Below, in pieces: positions 1 to 8,756 of a stretch of 55,919 nucleotides of DNA (its first letter is position 1; every line of letters begins with the position of its first letter). The notes under the pieces are model-generated. The model was given only the letters and a program-made list of their open reading frames with translations. It had not been told where the DNA came from and ran no database searches. A program made the position numbers and the translations under genes. This stretch comes from Candidatus Tectimicrobiota bacterium (lineage in GTDB: Bacteria; UBA8248; JACPRG01): assembly GCA_016190025.1 (NCBI GenBank), contig JACPRG010000108.1, positions 1-55,919 of the forward strand. Reading direction: 5' to 3'.

Positions 1-7
1 AGGCGCA

Positions 8-292
8 TTGACGCGAGCCGTTCCGAGGCCCGACACATTTACCGCCCTTCCACGTCGAACGAGACACCCCGGCAGGGATCATTGGCAATCGGCGGCAAAA
101 AAGGAGCGCCCCCCGGTGGAGCGGGTTGAGGCGGCCTGCGCCGAGGGGGGGAACTGGCTCTTCGAGTTGCCGCCGCGCTCGCCCAAGCGGAACGGCTGCG
201 TGGAGCGGGCGCAAAGGACCCACACGGAAGAGTTCTACGAGGGGTTCGAGCTTCCCTGGACGGTGGCGGCTCTCATGTCTCATATGTCTTGA
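8..292 (+). pseudogene. Transposase (integrase-core) remnant
   Basis: The translated C-terminal half contains the motif LPPRSPKRNGCVER followed by RTHTEEFYE, typical of the end of a DDE integrase/transposase core, where the SPK-N-VER block carries the last catalytic acidic residue. The frame stops soon after LPWTV, so the usual tail with the YNHxRPHQALG segment is missing. No complete N-terminal domain or start is visible before the window edge. It is read as a decayed fragment of an insertion sequence lying directly upstream of the promoter of the next operon. The family (IS481-like or related) is inferred only. Confidence 0.7.
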
Positions 293-306
293 ACCCATAC
301 AGTCCC

Positions 307-336
307 TTGACACCCCGGAGATGATACCGCTATAGT
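307..336 (+). promoter_or_regulatory. Sigma-70 promoter of the M24/hydantoinase operon
   Basis: A perfect -35 TTGACA (307-312), an 18-nt spacer and a -10 TATAGT (331-336) lie between the transposase remnant and the first gene of the operon. The expected transcript starts near 343 and leaves a leader of about 100 nt. Confidence 0.65.
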
Positions 337-373
337 TCCGGCGATCATTCAGGCTCTGGAAGACATTTTTGTT

Positions 374-406
374 CGGACGCGCAGCCCCTCTCAGGGGGAC
401 CGTCCG
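374..406 (+). promoter_or_regulatory. Hairpin in the 5' leader of the M24 operon
   Basis: The leader holds a two-tier hairpin: outer stem CGGACG (374-379) with CGTCCG (401-406), inner stem CCCCT (385-389) with AGGGG (393-397), and a three-base loop. No T-run follows, so it is not a standard terminator. It could stabilise the leader or act in regulation; no known riboswitch class was recognised. Confidence 0.35.
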
Positions 407-445
407 CACTCACTCATCCCACGACACCTGACGAGGAGACCCATT

Positions 446-1642
446 GTGTTAATGGACCTTTCGCGTGTTCAGTCGATCCTCCGGGACCGCAAGTTGGACG
501 CGCTCATCGCCTCCTCACCGGAGAACGTCTTCTACGCCAGCGGCCTGGACTGCCTGCCCACCTCGCAGAACACCATCATCTTCATGCTCCGGCGGATCGG
601 TCCCGCCTTCGTTCTGGTGCCGCGGGAGGGCGAGCCCCGGCTCATCGTCAGCTACGGGACCTCCATGTACCTGGAGAAGCTCCAGCCGGACGTCCAGATC
701 GGCTTCACCCCCACGGGCATGCACCTGGAGCTGCCCAAGGGCGAGCGCCGGCCGGAAATGTACGAGAAGGGGGCCATGAAGGGTCTCCTCAAATCCATTC
801 GGGAGAACAACCTGACCCGGGGGGTCATCGGCTTCGAGAAGGACGACCTTCCGGCCCTCCACCATGAGACCCTCCGGAGCGAGCTCCCGCAGGCCACCTT
901 CCGGGACGCCCGGGAGGCCCTCATCGAGATGAGGATGATCAAGACCCCGGCGGAGATCGAGCGGGTCCGCGAGGCCAACAAGCGGACGTGCGAGGCCATC
1001 AAGGACATGTGCCGGGCCATCGACGAGGGAGTCCCCGAGTCGGCCGTCCTGCTCGCCCTGAAGGAGAGCTTCCTCAAGCGGGACTGCCTGTGGTGGCACA
1101 CCACCATGGGGATCGGGGCGAACGGCGCGGACCCCTATCACGTGGCCGGCATGGCGGGGGACTACCGGGGAAAGCGGGGCGACACCGTCCGCTGGGACAT
1201 CGGCGGCGTCTACCGGCACTACTCCTCCGACCTCGCCCGCACGATGTGCATCCAAGAGGCGCCGGATGAGGCCCGCAAGCTCAACGACATCCTGACAGAA
1301 TCCACCCGGCGGATGATCGCCGCCATCCGGCCCGGCGTCCCCATGGAGGACATCTTCCCCATCGGCGTGGAATACGTGCGCGAGAACGGCTATCCCCGCT
1401 ACCAGCGCGGGATGATGGGGCACAGCGTGGGCATCGAGGTGGAGGAGTACCCCTTCATCGAGCCCGGGGAGAAGCGGGGGTTCGAGCCCGGGATGGTGTT
1501 CGCGGTGGAGAGTCCTTTTTACTGGAAGGGGTTTTCGGGCTTCAACATGGAGCACAACATCCTCGTGACCGAGCGGGGGGTGGAGGTTCTGAGCGAGTCT
1601 TTGCCCTTTGAGCTGATCGTGTGTCCCTACCAGGGGGATTGA
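446..1642 (+). CDS. M24 family metallohydrolase (creatinase / Xaa-Pro peptidase type)
   Basis: This 398-residue protein has a creatinase-type N-terminal domain (about residues 5-150) and a C-terminal pita-bread M24 domain. All five expected metal ligands are visible: D251, D262, H326 (GHSVG), E355 and E369. It could be a prolidase-like dipeptidase or a C-N hydrolase such as creatinase; the sequence alone does not decide. The GTG at 446 is preferred because AGGAG (434-438) lies 7 nt upstream; an ATG at 452 is the alternative. It is the first gene of an operon with an asparaginase-like hydrolase and hydantoinase A/B, so a role in using small amides or methylated N-compounds is inferred. Confidence 0.9.
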   Translation: MLMDLSRVQSILRDRKLDALIASSPENVFYASGLDCLPTSQNTIIFMLRRIGPAFVLVPREGEPRLIVSYGTSMYLEKLQPDVQIGFTPTGMHLELPKGERRPEMYEKGAMKGLLKSIRENNLTRGVIGFEKDDLPALHHETLRSELPQATFRDAREALIEMRMIKTPAEIERVREANKRTCEAIKDMCRAIDEGVPESAVLLALKESFLKRDCLWWHTTMGIGANGADPYHVAGMAGDYRGKRGDTVRWDIGGVYRHYSSDLARTMCIQEAPDEARKLNDILTESTRRMIAAIRPGVPMEDIFPIGVEYVRENGYPRYQRGMMGHSVGIEVEEYPFIEPGEKRGFEPGMVFAVESPFYWKGFSGFNMEHNILVTERGVEVLSESLPFELIVCPYQGD

Positions 1643-1652
1643 GGGAGAGAAG

Positions 1653-2576
1653 ATGAGAGCGGCCATTGCGTTTCAGGGGGGAGCCATTCACCCCTCGACG
1701 GGGGAGTACGGGGAGGCGGCCATCCGGCACCTGGGGGAGGGGGTGGAGATCCTGAAAAGGGGCGGCTCGGCCCTGGAGGCGGTGGTCCGGGTGATCGTCG
1801 CGGCCGAGGACGATCCGATGTTTCACGCGGGGACGGGGGCCCGGCTGAATCTGAAGGGACAGATCGAGTTTGACGCCAGCCTCATGGACGGCAAGACCCT
1901 GGGCGCGGGGGCGGTGGGGGGCATCCAGCGGATCAAGAACCCCATCCTGATGGCCAAGGCGGTCATGGAGGAGACCGACCACGTCCTTTTGGTGGGGACC
2001 GAGGCGGAAGAGATCGCCCGCAAGCTGGGCTTTCCCGAGTACGACCCGGAGCTTCCCCACCGCCGCCAGGAGTGGCAGGAACTGCGGGCCAGGCTCAAGA
2101 GGGGGGAGGAACTGGAGGGGATTTACACCTACCTGAAGAAGATCCGCCGGTGGGCGGACACGGTGGGGACGTGCGCCGTGGACAAAGCGGGGAACTTCGC
2201 GGCGGGGACCTCCAGCGGGGGCTTTCCCCTGAAGATGCCCGGCCGGGTGGGGGACGTGGGGATCATTGGCGCGGCCACGTACGCCGAGAACGGGGCGGGG
2301 GCCATCACCATCACCGGGGCGGGGGAGATCGTCATCAAGACCTGCCTGGGGTTCTCGGTCGTCCAGAGCCTGAAAGGGGGAAAGGGCGCGCAGGCCGCCG
2401 CCGAGGCGCACCTGCGCGACCTGAACAGGCGATTCAACAAGCCCCTCATGTTCCTGGTGTGCATCGACAAGGAGGGAAACGTCGGGGCCGCCCGCAACGT
2501 GACCCTCACCCCCCACGCCTTCTGGCAAGAGGGCATGGATGCCCCACAGGGCGACTTCGCCCCGGTATTCGAATAA
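1653..2576 (+). CDS. Isoaspartyl peptidase / L-asparaginase (Ntn hydrolase, asparaginase 2 family)
   Basis: This 307-residue protein matches the plant-type asparaginase family, which is made as a precursor and cleaves itself before a threonine that becomes the N-terminal nucleophile. That threonine is T170 in ADTVGTCAVD, followed by the conserved AAGTSSGG. The histidine that often precedes the aspartate is replaced by alanine. The likely products are an alpha chain of about 169 residues and a beta chain of about 138, cleaving Asn or isoaspartyl dipeptides. It starts 10 nt after the M24 gene behind a GGGAGAG ribosome-binding site, so the two are co-transcribed. Confidence 0.9.
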   Translation: MRAAIAFQGGAIHPSTGEYGEAAIRHLGEGVEILKRGGSALEAVVRVIVAAEDDPMFHAGTGARLNLKGQIEFDASLMDGKTLGAGAVGGIQRIKNPILMAKAVMEETDHVLLVGTEAEEIARKLGFPEYDPELPHRRQEWQELRARLKRGEELEGIYTYLKKIRRWADTVGTCAVDKAGNFAAGTSSGGFPLKMPGRVGDVGIIGAATYAENGAGAITITGAGEIVIKTCLGFSVVQSLKGGKGAQAAAEAHLRDLNRRFNKPLMFLVCIDKEGNVGAARNVTLTPHAFWQEGMDAPQGDFAPVFE

Positions 2577-2667
2577 AGCTGCGGCTTGGGGGATGTACAA
2601 GGTCGGGCCGGCGGCACCCTCCAACGTCCATTTCCAGACCGGCGGCTCGGCCACCCGTGAGGGCGTC

Positions 2668-4758
2668 ATGAGCGGGAAAGACCGATACCGCGTCGGTGTG
2701 GACACCGGCGGGACCTTCACCGACGTCGTCGTCGTCCACGAGCGGACCGGAAAGGTCTTCAGCACCAAGGTCTCCAGCACGCCGGAAGACCCCTCCCTGG
2801 CTCTGGTGCAGGGCATCGAAAAGGCCCTCAAGCAGCTGCGGATCCAGCCCGATCAGGTCTCCTCCCTCTTCCACGGGACGACGGTCACCACCAACGCCCT
2901 GCTCCAGCACAAGTTCGAGGGCCTCGGGCTCGTCGTCACCCGGGGGTTCCGGTTCCTTCTGGAGATCGCCCGGCAGAGTGTCCCCGACAACTACGGCAAC
3001 TCCTACTTCTGGGTCAAGCCGGACCGCATCGTCCCCCTGCATCTGGTCCGGGAGGTGGCCGGGCGCCTGGACCCCAAGGGCCGCGCGCTGCACCCCCTGG
3101 ACGAGCCGGGCGCCCGCCGGCTGGCCCGGTGGTTCAGGAAAAAGGGCGTCCGAAGCGTGGCCGTCTGTCTGCTGCATGCCTACGCGAATCCGAGGCACGA
3201 GCGGGCCGTCCGCCGGGTCTTCGGGAAAGAATACCCGGAGGCCTTCCTCTCCCTCTCCAGCGACGTCATGCCCGAGTATCGGGAGTACGAGCGGGCGATG
3301 ACGACGTGCATGGACGCCGGCCTCAAGCCTCACATCCAGAAATACGTAGACCAGGGCGAGGCGAGGGTCCGAGGTCTCCTGGGCAAGACGCCGTTCCTGG
3401 TGATGAAGTCCAACGGGGGCGTCATCAGCGCCCGGGAGTCCGCCCGAAAGCCCGTCGCCACCCTGCTTTCCGGCCCGGCGGCGGGCGCGCTGGCGGGCGC
3501 CTTCTTCGCCGAGCGGTGCGGGTTCGACCACGTCATCACCTTCGACGCGGGAGGGACCTCCACGGACGTGTCGGTGGTGGAGGGCGGCGAGGTCGCCCGG
3601 ACCACGGAGACGGTGATCGAGAGCTACCCCGTCAAGGTGCCGATGATCGACATCGTCACGGTGGGGACGGGCGGCGGCTCCATCGCCTGGGTCAGCCCCG
3701 AGGGCCGTCTCAAGGTCGGCCCCCAGAGCGCCGGGGCTGTCCCGGGGCCCATGTGCTACGCCCGCGGCGGGCGGGAGCCCACCGTGACCGACGCCGCGAT
3801 GGTCCTGGGCCAGATCCCCACCTCGTTCCTGGGCGGCGAAGTGAGCCTGAACCTCGACCTGGCGCAGCAGGGCGTGAAGCGGCTGGCCGACCGGCTGAAC
3901 CTCAGCATGCGGGACGCGGCGGTGGGCGTCCTGGAGATCGCGGCCTGGAACCAGGCCCACAGCATCCGCCGAATGACCGTCCAGCGCGGACGGGACCCCC
4001 GCAAGTACGCCCTGGTGGCCTTCGGCGGCGCGGGCCCCATGATGGCGGGGCTGATCGCCGACATCCTGGGGATGGGCACGATCATCGTCCCGCCCTCCCC
4101 GGGCGTGGGCTCCGCGTTCGGTCTCCAGGTGGTGGACCTGAAAAACGACTACGTGCGCACCGTCGCGCAGCGGGAGGACCGGCTGAATCTCCCCGCCCTC
4201 CAGCGCGCCTTCCAGGCGATGGAAAAAGAGGCGCGCGCCGACCTGGACCGGGAGGGGATCCCGGCCCAGGCCCAGGACTTCGCCCGCTCGATCGATTTCC
4301 GCTACTTCGGCGAAGCCCAGGAGATGGAGATCCCCCTGGGCTCCCCGCGGGGCGCGCGCCTCACGGAGGGGGCGTTTCGGGAGGCGGTGGAGGAGTTTCA
4401 CCGCAGGTACCTGGCCCTCTTCCGCCACGGCTACCGCGACGAGACCCCCGTCGAGATCGTCAACCTGCGCCTCTCGGGCGTCGGACGGATGGGGCGGCCG
4501 CAGCTCAACGAGATCCCGCAGGGCGGGCCCAGCCCGAAGGCCGCCTACAAGGGCGCGAGACTCATCTACTTCAAAGGCGCGGGCACGCAGGAGTGCCGGG
4601 TCTACGCCCGGGAGGGGCTTCTGGCGGGGAACTTCATCGACGGGCCCGCCGTGGTGGAGGACTACGGCTCCACCACGGTCATCCTGCCGGGGCACTGCGC
4701 CCGGGTGGACCGCTTCGGCCACCTCATCCTGACGGCGAAGAAAGGGAGCCGGCCATGA
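2668..4758 (+). CDS. hyuA: Hydantoinase / 5-oxoprolinase, A subunit
   Basis: This 696-residue protein belongs to the HyuA/oxoprolinase alpha family, which hydrolyses hydantoins or 5-oxoproline with ATP in complex with a B subunit. It begins with the actin-like ATPase phosphate loop GVDTGGTFTDV, has a second nucleotide motif DAGGTSTDVSV near residue 295, and contains the GPxxGAxAG segment. The frame stays open upstream into the end of the asparaginase gene, but the ATG at 2668 is the family-like start and has GTGAGGG just before it. It overlaps hyuB by 4 nt (ATGA). The exact substrate (N-methylhydantoin, hydantoin, oxoproline, acetophenone-like) cannot be read from sequence. Confidence 0.93.
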   Translation: MSGKDRYRVGVDTGGTFTDVVVVHERTGKVFSTKVSSTPEDPSLALVQGIEKALKQLRIQPDQVSSLFHGTTVTTNALLQHKFEGLGLVVTRGFRFLLEIARQSVPDNYGNSYFWVKPDRIVPLHLVREVAGRLDPKGRALHPLDEPGARRLARWFRKKGVRSVAVCLLHAYANPRHERAVRRVFGKEYPEAFLSLSSDVMPEYREYERAMTTCMDAGLKPHIQKYVDQGEARVRGLLGKTPFLVMKSNGGVISARESARKPVATLLSGPAAGALAGAFFAERCGFDHVITFDAGGTSTDVSVVEGGEVARTTETVIESYPVKVPMIDIVTVGTGGGSIAWVSPEGRLKVGPQSAGAVPGPMCYARGGREPTVTDAAMVLGQIPTSFLGGEVSLNLDLAQQGVKRLADRLNLSMRDAAVGVLEIAAWNQAHSIRRMTVQRGRDPRKYALVAFGGAGPMMAGLIADILGMGTIIVPPSPGVGSAFGLQVVDLKNDYVRTVAQREDRLNLPALQRAFQAMEKEARADLDREGIPAQAQDFARSIDFRYFGEAQEMEIPLGSPRGARLTEGAFREAVEEFHRRYLALFRHGYRDETPVEIVNLRLSGVGRMGRPQLNEIPQGGPSPKAAYKGARLIYFKGAGTQECRVYAREGLLAGNFIDGPAVVEDYGSTTVILPGHCARVDRFGHLILTAKKGSRP

Positions 4759-6620
4759 GGCGGAAGATCGACCCCGTCCTCCAGGAGATCATCGAGGGGG
4801 CCATCCTGGCCGCCGAACGCGAGATGGAAGACCTGGTGGAGCGCACCGCCCGCTCCCCCCTCATCCGCGACCAGCACGACTACCGCGTGGGGCTGTTCGA
4901 CCGCCACGGGAACAAGCTGACGGGACGGTCTTACTCCGCGCTGGTCGACCCCATCCTCAAACGATTTCCCCTCGAGGGGATGCGCGAGGGGGACGTCTTC
5001 CTACACAATGACTGCTATCTCTCCGAAGGGGGGATCGGCCACCTGCCGGACCTTTGCAGCACGGTCCCCATCCTCTACGGCGGGGAGGTGGCGGCCTTCG
5101 CCCTGGTCTTCGGCCATCACGACGACGTGGGGGGCATGGTCCCGGGGAGCATGCCCACCTACGCCACCGAGATCTACCAGGAGGGCATCCTGGTCCCCCC
5201 GATCCGGCTCTACGAGGCGGACGCGCTCAACCGGGCGGCCTATGACATCATTTTCCGCAACTCCCGCCTGGGGGAGCACCTCCGGGCGGACATCGACGCG
5301 GAGATCGGGGCGTGCCGCGCGGGGGCGGAGCGGGTGGTCGAGCTGTTCCGCCGCTACGGCAAAGAGACGGTCTTCGCCTGCTTCGAGGCCCTGCTGGACA
5401 AGTGCGCCGAGACCCTCTCCCGCGAGCTCCTCTCCAAGATCCCCGACGGGACGTACGCCTGGGAGGACTACATCGAGAGCGACGGGGTCACGCCCGACCA
5501 GGTCCACAGAATCCGCCTGTCCATGACGAAGAGGGACGGAAAGCTCATCCTGGATTTCAACGGCACCGATCCCCAGGCCAGGGGGCCCATCAACTGGCCC
5601 TCCAACTACGCCGACGGCAAGTTCCTCAAGAAGTGGATCGGCCCCATCCTGCGCAACCTGGCCGACACCCCGGAGCGGGCCAACGAGATCGACGTGAACG
5701 AAGGCATCTGCCGCCTCATCGAGGTCCGGTTCCCCCCCGAGGGGACCCTCATCACGCCCAGGTTCCCGGCCCCCACCAACATGCGGATGTTCACCATCCT
5801 TCGCCTGCTCGGCATCTTCTGCGCCTGCATCGCCCAGGCCGTGGACGGCAACGTGCCCGCCGACCAGGAGACCATCCGGTACTGGGGGTTCCACGGCCGG
5901 GATGAGGCGGGCGATTTCTTCCTGTTCCGGGAGATCCTGGGCGGCGGATCGGGCGGGCGCCCCTACGCCGACGGGACGGACGCCATCCACATCGTCCCCA
6001 ACTCGAGGAACCTCCCGGCGGAGTTCTCCGAGTCCCGCTACCCCGTCCGCATCGAAAAGCTGGGGCTGTGCCCGGACTCGGGCGGCCCCGGCAAACGCCG
6101 AGGCGGCCTTGGCTACTTCAAGGAGTACACGGCCCTGGTGGACGCCATGCTCCTGTCCAACGCGGACCGCTCCAGGCTGGCCTGCTGGGGGGTCAAGGGC
6201 GGGAAGGCGGGCGGAAACTACCGGATCGTCCTCAACCCGGACACCCCGCGGGAGCGCGCGCTGCCGGCCCTGTGCGACAATGTCCCCGTCAAAAAGGGCG
6301 ACCGCATCCGGGTCATCACCACCGGAGGAGGAGGCTGGGGAGACCCCCTCGATCGGGAGGCCGAGCGGGTCCAGATCGACGTGGTCCAGGGGAAGGTCAC
6401 ACGGGAGGGGGCCGGGCGGGACTACGGCGTCGTCCTGGGACCGGGCGAGGACCGCCCCATCGACCACAAGGCGACCGAGGCCCTCCGAAAAAGGCTCAGG
6501 CGGACGCGGAAGAAGGTATTTTTTGACCGGGGGGAATACTACGAGAAGGTCGTCCGGGGCCAACTGGAGCGGCGCGGCAAAAAGAAACCGGCCAGAAAAA
6601 AAGCCGCCGCGAAGACCTGA
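4755..6620 (+). CDS. hyuB: Hydantoinase / 5-oxoprolinase, B subunit
   Basis: This 621-residue protein is the HyuB partner of the preceding gene. Recognisable family segments include RDQHDY, HNDCY, GHLPD, the GHHDDVGG block, LDFNGTDPQ and the C-terminal TTGGGGWGDP loop. The open frame extends far upstream, but that part is antisense-like shadow of hyuA; the ATG at 4755 overlapping the hyuA stop fixes the start. The last 20 or so residues form an unusual lysine/alanine-rich tail (GKKKPARKKAAAK) resembling a histone H1-like extension. It is the last gene of the operon starting at 446. Confidence 0.93.
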   Translation: MRRKIDPVLQEIIEGAILAAEREMEDLVERTARSPLIRDQHDYRVGLFDRHGNKLTGRSYSALVDPILKRFPLEGMREGDVFLHNDCYLSEGGIGHLPDLCSTVPILYGGEVAAFALVFGHHDDVGGMVPGSMPTYATEIYQEGILVPPIRLYEADALNRAAYDIIFRNSRLGEHLRADIDAEIGACRAGAERVVELFRRYGKETVFACFEALLDKCAETLSRELLSKIPDGTYAWEDYIESDGVTPDQVHRIRLSMTKRDGKLILDFNGTDPQARGPINWPSNYADGKFLKKWIGPILRNLADTPERANEIDVNEGICRLIEVRFPPEGTLITPRFPAPTNMRMFTILRLLGIFCACIAQAVDGNVPADQETIRYWGFHGRDEAGDFFLFREILGGGSGGRPYADGTDAIHIVPNSRNLPAEFSESRYPVRIEKLGLCPDSGGPGKRRGGLGYFKEYTALVDAMLLSNADRSRLACWGVKGGKAGGNYRIVLNPDTPRERALPALCDNVPVKKGDRIRVITTGGGGWGDPLDREAERVQIDVVQGKVTREGAGRDYGVVLGPGEDRPIDHKATEALRKRLRRTRKKVFFDRGEYYEKVVRGQLERRGKKKPARKKAAAKT

Positions 6621-6802
6621 CGGCACCCAAGCCGCCCGACCCTCCAGGGGCGCCCCTTGTGAGCCCCGAGGGGCGGGGCGCACGCCGAAATTTGCCGGCC
6701 GCTTGACACATCCTGCCCTCCTTGAGTCCCGCCCGGAGGGGAGATTCCCTCCAACTCATTGAAATTCCGGCGATTCCTCGCGAGCCGCGTTCGGTTTCAG
6801 CC

Positions 6803-6817
6803 TGGCATCCAATTTGC
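6803..6817 (+). promoter_or_regulatory. Sigma-54 (-24/-12) promoter of the GGDEF gene
   Basis: TGGC (6803-6806) and TTGC (6814-6817) are separated by 7 nt, giving the strict 10-bp spacing between the GG and GC dinucleotides required by RpoN holoenzyme. The full element TGGCATCCAATTTGCA differs little from the consensus. The predicted start point is near 6829, about 53 nt before the ATG. Confidence 0.6.
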
Positions 6818-6819
6818 AA

Positions 6820-6834
6820 TTTCACCGGGTGAAA
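6820..6834. promoter_or_regulatory. 15-bp perfect palindrome overlapping the sigma-54 start point
   Basis: TTTCACC-G-GGTGAAA is a perfect inverted repeat centred at 6827, placed directly after the -12 box and over the predicted transcription start. The position suits an operator for a dimeric regulator. The binding protein is unknown. Confidence 0.4.
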
Positions 6835-6881
6835 AGTTCCGAACAGTGACGAGCCGCGCGCTGAACCGAGGGTTTTCACCC

Positions 6882-7994
6882 ATGGCCACCTTCAAGCCGA
6901 AAAGCCCCAGCACTGTGCCCGTCGAAAACAACGGCCTGGAAGAAGGCACCGGCTCCCCGTCACCATCTGAGGAAGGCGGCGCGCAGGGGGCTTGGGGTCA
7001 CCTGGCCGCCACGTTCCAAGACCTCTTCGTGGACTTGGCCCGGGCCGTCAACGGCCCCAAACTGGACGGTCTCGAAAAGACCCTCCACAACCTCCCGAAA
7101 CCCGGCTCGCCGACGCCCCCCGACCTGGAAAAATACATCCAGGCGGTCGCCAAACAGGGCGCGCGGTACGTCCAGGACGCCCGACAGTACCTTCTGGACC
7201 GCGAAAACGAGCTCAAAGAGGTTATCCGACTCCTCTCAAAGACCATCGCCGAGATGAGCCAGGAGGGCAACACGTTCGCGAAATCCATCCTGGAGACCAC
7301 GAACCGCCTCTCTGACATCTATCTGCTGGAAGACCTCCGGGCGATCCGGGAGGCCCTCAGCGCGGAAGTGAAGGTCATTAAAGAGGCCGTTCGGCAGCAG
7401 GAAGAAAGCCGGGTGCTGCGGATGACCGAGCTGACGAAGCGGGTCGACGTCCTGCAGGAGGAGCTGGAGGCCGTCTCCGAAGAGTCGGTGCGCGACCCGC
7501 TCACCGGCCTGTATAACCGCCGCTCCTTCGACCACGAGCTCAACGGCCTGCTGGAGCGCAACCGGATCCTGCCCAGCCCGTTCCTGCTGGTCATCTTCGA
7601 CCTGGACGACTTCAAGCGAATCAACGACCGTCTCGGCCACACCGTCGGGGACAAGGCCCTGCAGGCGGTCGCGAAGGTCTCCCGCGAGAACCTGAGAAGC
7701 ACTGATTTCACCGCCCGCTATGGAGGGGATGAATTCGTCGTCATCCTCCCTGCGGATTCCCAGAAAAAAGGGAAAAAACGAATGGAGAACCTGCTGACGG
7801 CCCTCTCTCGGATCTCCATTCCCATCGTCCACGAAGGAAAGAACCTTCAGCTCGCCCTGACCCTGAGCATCGGAATCGCCCGTTACCGCGAAGGGGACAC
7901 GGCGGAATCGCTGATTCATCGCGCGGACGAGGCGCTGTATCACTCCAAGAAAATGGGAAAGAACCGGGTTTCCACGGAAGAAGACCTCTCTTGA
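6882..7994 (+). CDS. GGDEF-domain diguanylate cyclase
   Basis: This 370-residue cytoplasmic protein ends in a complete GGDEF domain (about residues 200-370) that makes cyclic di-GMP. It carries the intact GGDEF signature at 281-285, the DLDDFKRINDRLGHTVGD metal/substrate block, and an RxxD inhibitory I-site (RSTD, 272-275) five residues before the signature, so product feedback inhibition is expected. The N-terminal part (about 90-200) is polar, heptad-like and probably coiled coil, with no membrane segment. An upstream TTG at 6759 is in frame but lies before the predicted sigma-54 promoter, so ATG 6882 is chosen. The gene is monocistronic and probably RpoN-controlled. Confidence 0.9.
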   Translation: MATFKPKSPSTVPVENNGLEEGTGSPSPSEEGGAQGAWGHLAATFQDLFVDLARAVNGPKLDGLEKTLHNLPKPGSPTPPDLEKYIQAVAKQGARYVQDARQYLLDRENELKEVIRLLSKTIAEMSQEGNTFAKSILETTNRLSDIYLLEDLRAIREALSAEVKVIKEAVRQQEESRVLRMTELTKRVDVLQEELEAVSEESVRDPLTGLYNRRSFDHELNGLLERNRILPSPFLLVIFDLDDFKRINDRLGHTVGDKALQAVAKVSRENLRSTDFTARYGGDEFVVILPADSQKKGKKRMENLLTALSRISIPIVHEGKNLQLALTLSIGIARYREGDTAESLIHRADEALYHSKKMGKNRVSTEEDLS

Positions 7995-8225
7995 CCCCCA
8001 CCGGCAGTTCCCACGGCCAATCGGCGCGGATTTGACGGAAGGCCTCCCCCCCCGGTTCTGACCCTGCCGCGCCGTTTGGCCTAACCCCTCGAATCCTCTG
8101 CGACGCCCGCTCCAGCCGGGACGTACAAATCCCCCTTGAACCCTTCCGCTCATCCGGTCATCTATAGATAGAATGTGGGCGTCCGCAAAGGGACAGCCAT
8201 TGCTTTCCTCCGGCTGAGAGGTGAC

Positions 8226-8756
8226 ATGAAGAAGCGCACCGGGCTGCGGGCGGCATGGATCGCCTTCGCGGGACTTCTCCTCTGGTCGAATCCCGGGGGG
8301 GCGGGGTGCGTCGACTTCAAGGTCGGACCGACGTGCGTCCATCTGGCGGGGGTGAGGGTGCTCGGCCTGCTCACCGAGGTTGAGAAGGACGCCGCGGCCC
8401 TGGGGCTCTCCCAGGTCGCCTTGAGCGCCGCCGCCCGCGAGACGCTTCATCGAGAGATCCCCCAAATCCGGCTGGAGGAGGAACTCACCCGAGCGCCTCA
8501 AATCCACATCTCCGTCTCACAACTGCGCCACAAGGACAACGAGTCTTCCCTCTACCTCCAGGTGGAAGTGCGGGACGTGGCCGCCCGCGAGGGGCGCCTG
8601 TCCTGGACCCCGGTCTGGCAGAAGGGCTACGTGATCCCCACCTCTCCGGGAAACCCGGTCTTGGATCTCGGCAAGGCGATCGAGGAAAGCCTCCAGCGGC
8701 TCGCCGCGGACTGGCGCGGGGCCAATTCCGAACCCCCGCCCTCTTCCCGACGCTGA
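8226..8756 (+). CDS. Secreted protein of unknown function
   Basis: The product of 176 residues begins MKKRTGLRAAW and has a hydrophobic signal peptide, with a possible cleavage near GGAG-C that resembles, but does not match well, a lipoprotein site. The mature part has mixed alpha/beta character with HISVSQLRH and LYLQVEVRDVA segments. The start at 8226 is supported by GAGAGGTG just upstream; the frame extends 17 codons further back without such support. I do not recognise the family. It stands alone between the GGDEF gene and the TSUP exporter. Confidence 0.7.
   Translation: MKKRTGLRAAWIAFAGLLLWSNPGGAGCVDFKVGPTCVHLAGVRVLGLLTEVEKDAAALGLSQVALSAAARETLHREIPQIRLEEELTRAPQIHISVSQLRHKDNESSLYLQVEVRDVAAREGRLSWTPVWQKGYVIPTSPGNPVLDLGKAIEESLQRLAADWRGANSEPPPSSRR

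Noticed and set aside
3129..4754. Long open frame upstream of hyuB, in frame with it
   Set aside because: It overlaps hyuA in another frame, is Arg/Gly/Pro-rich like a GC shadow, and the ATG at 4755 with the ATGA overlap marks the real start.
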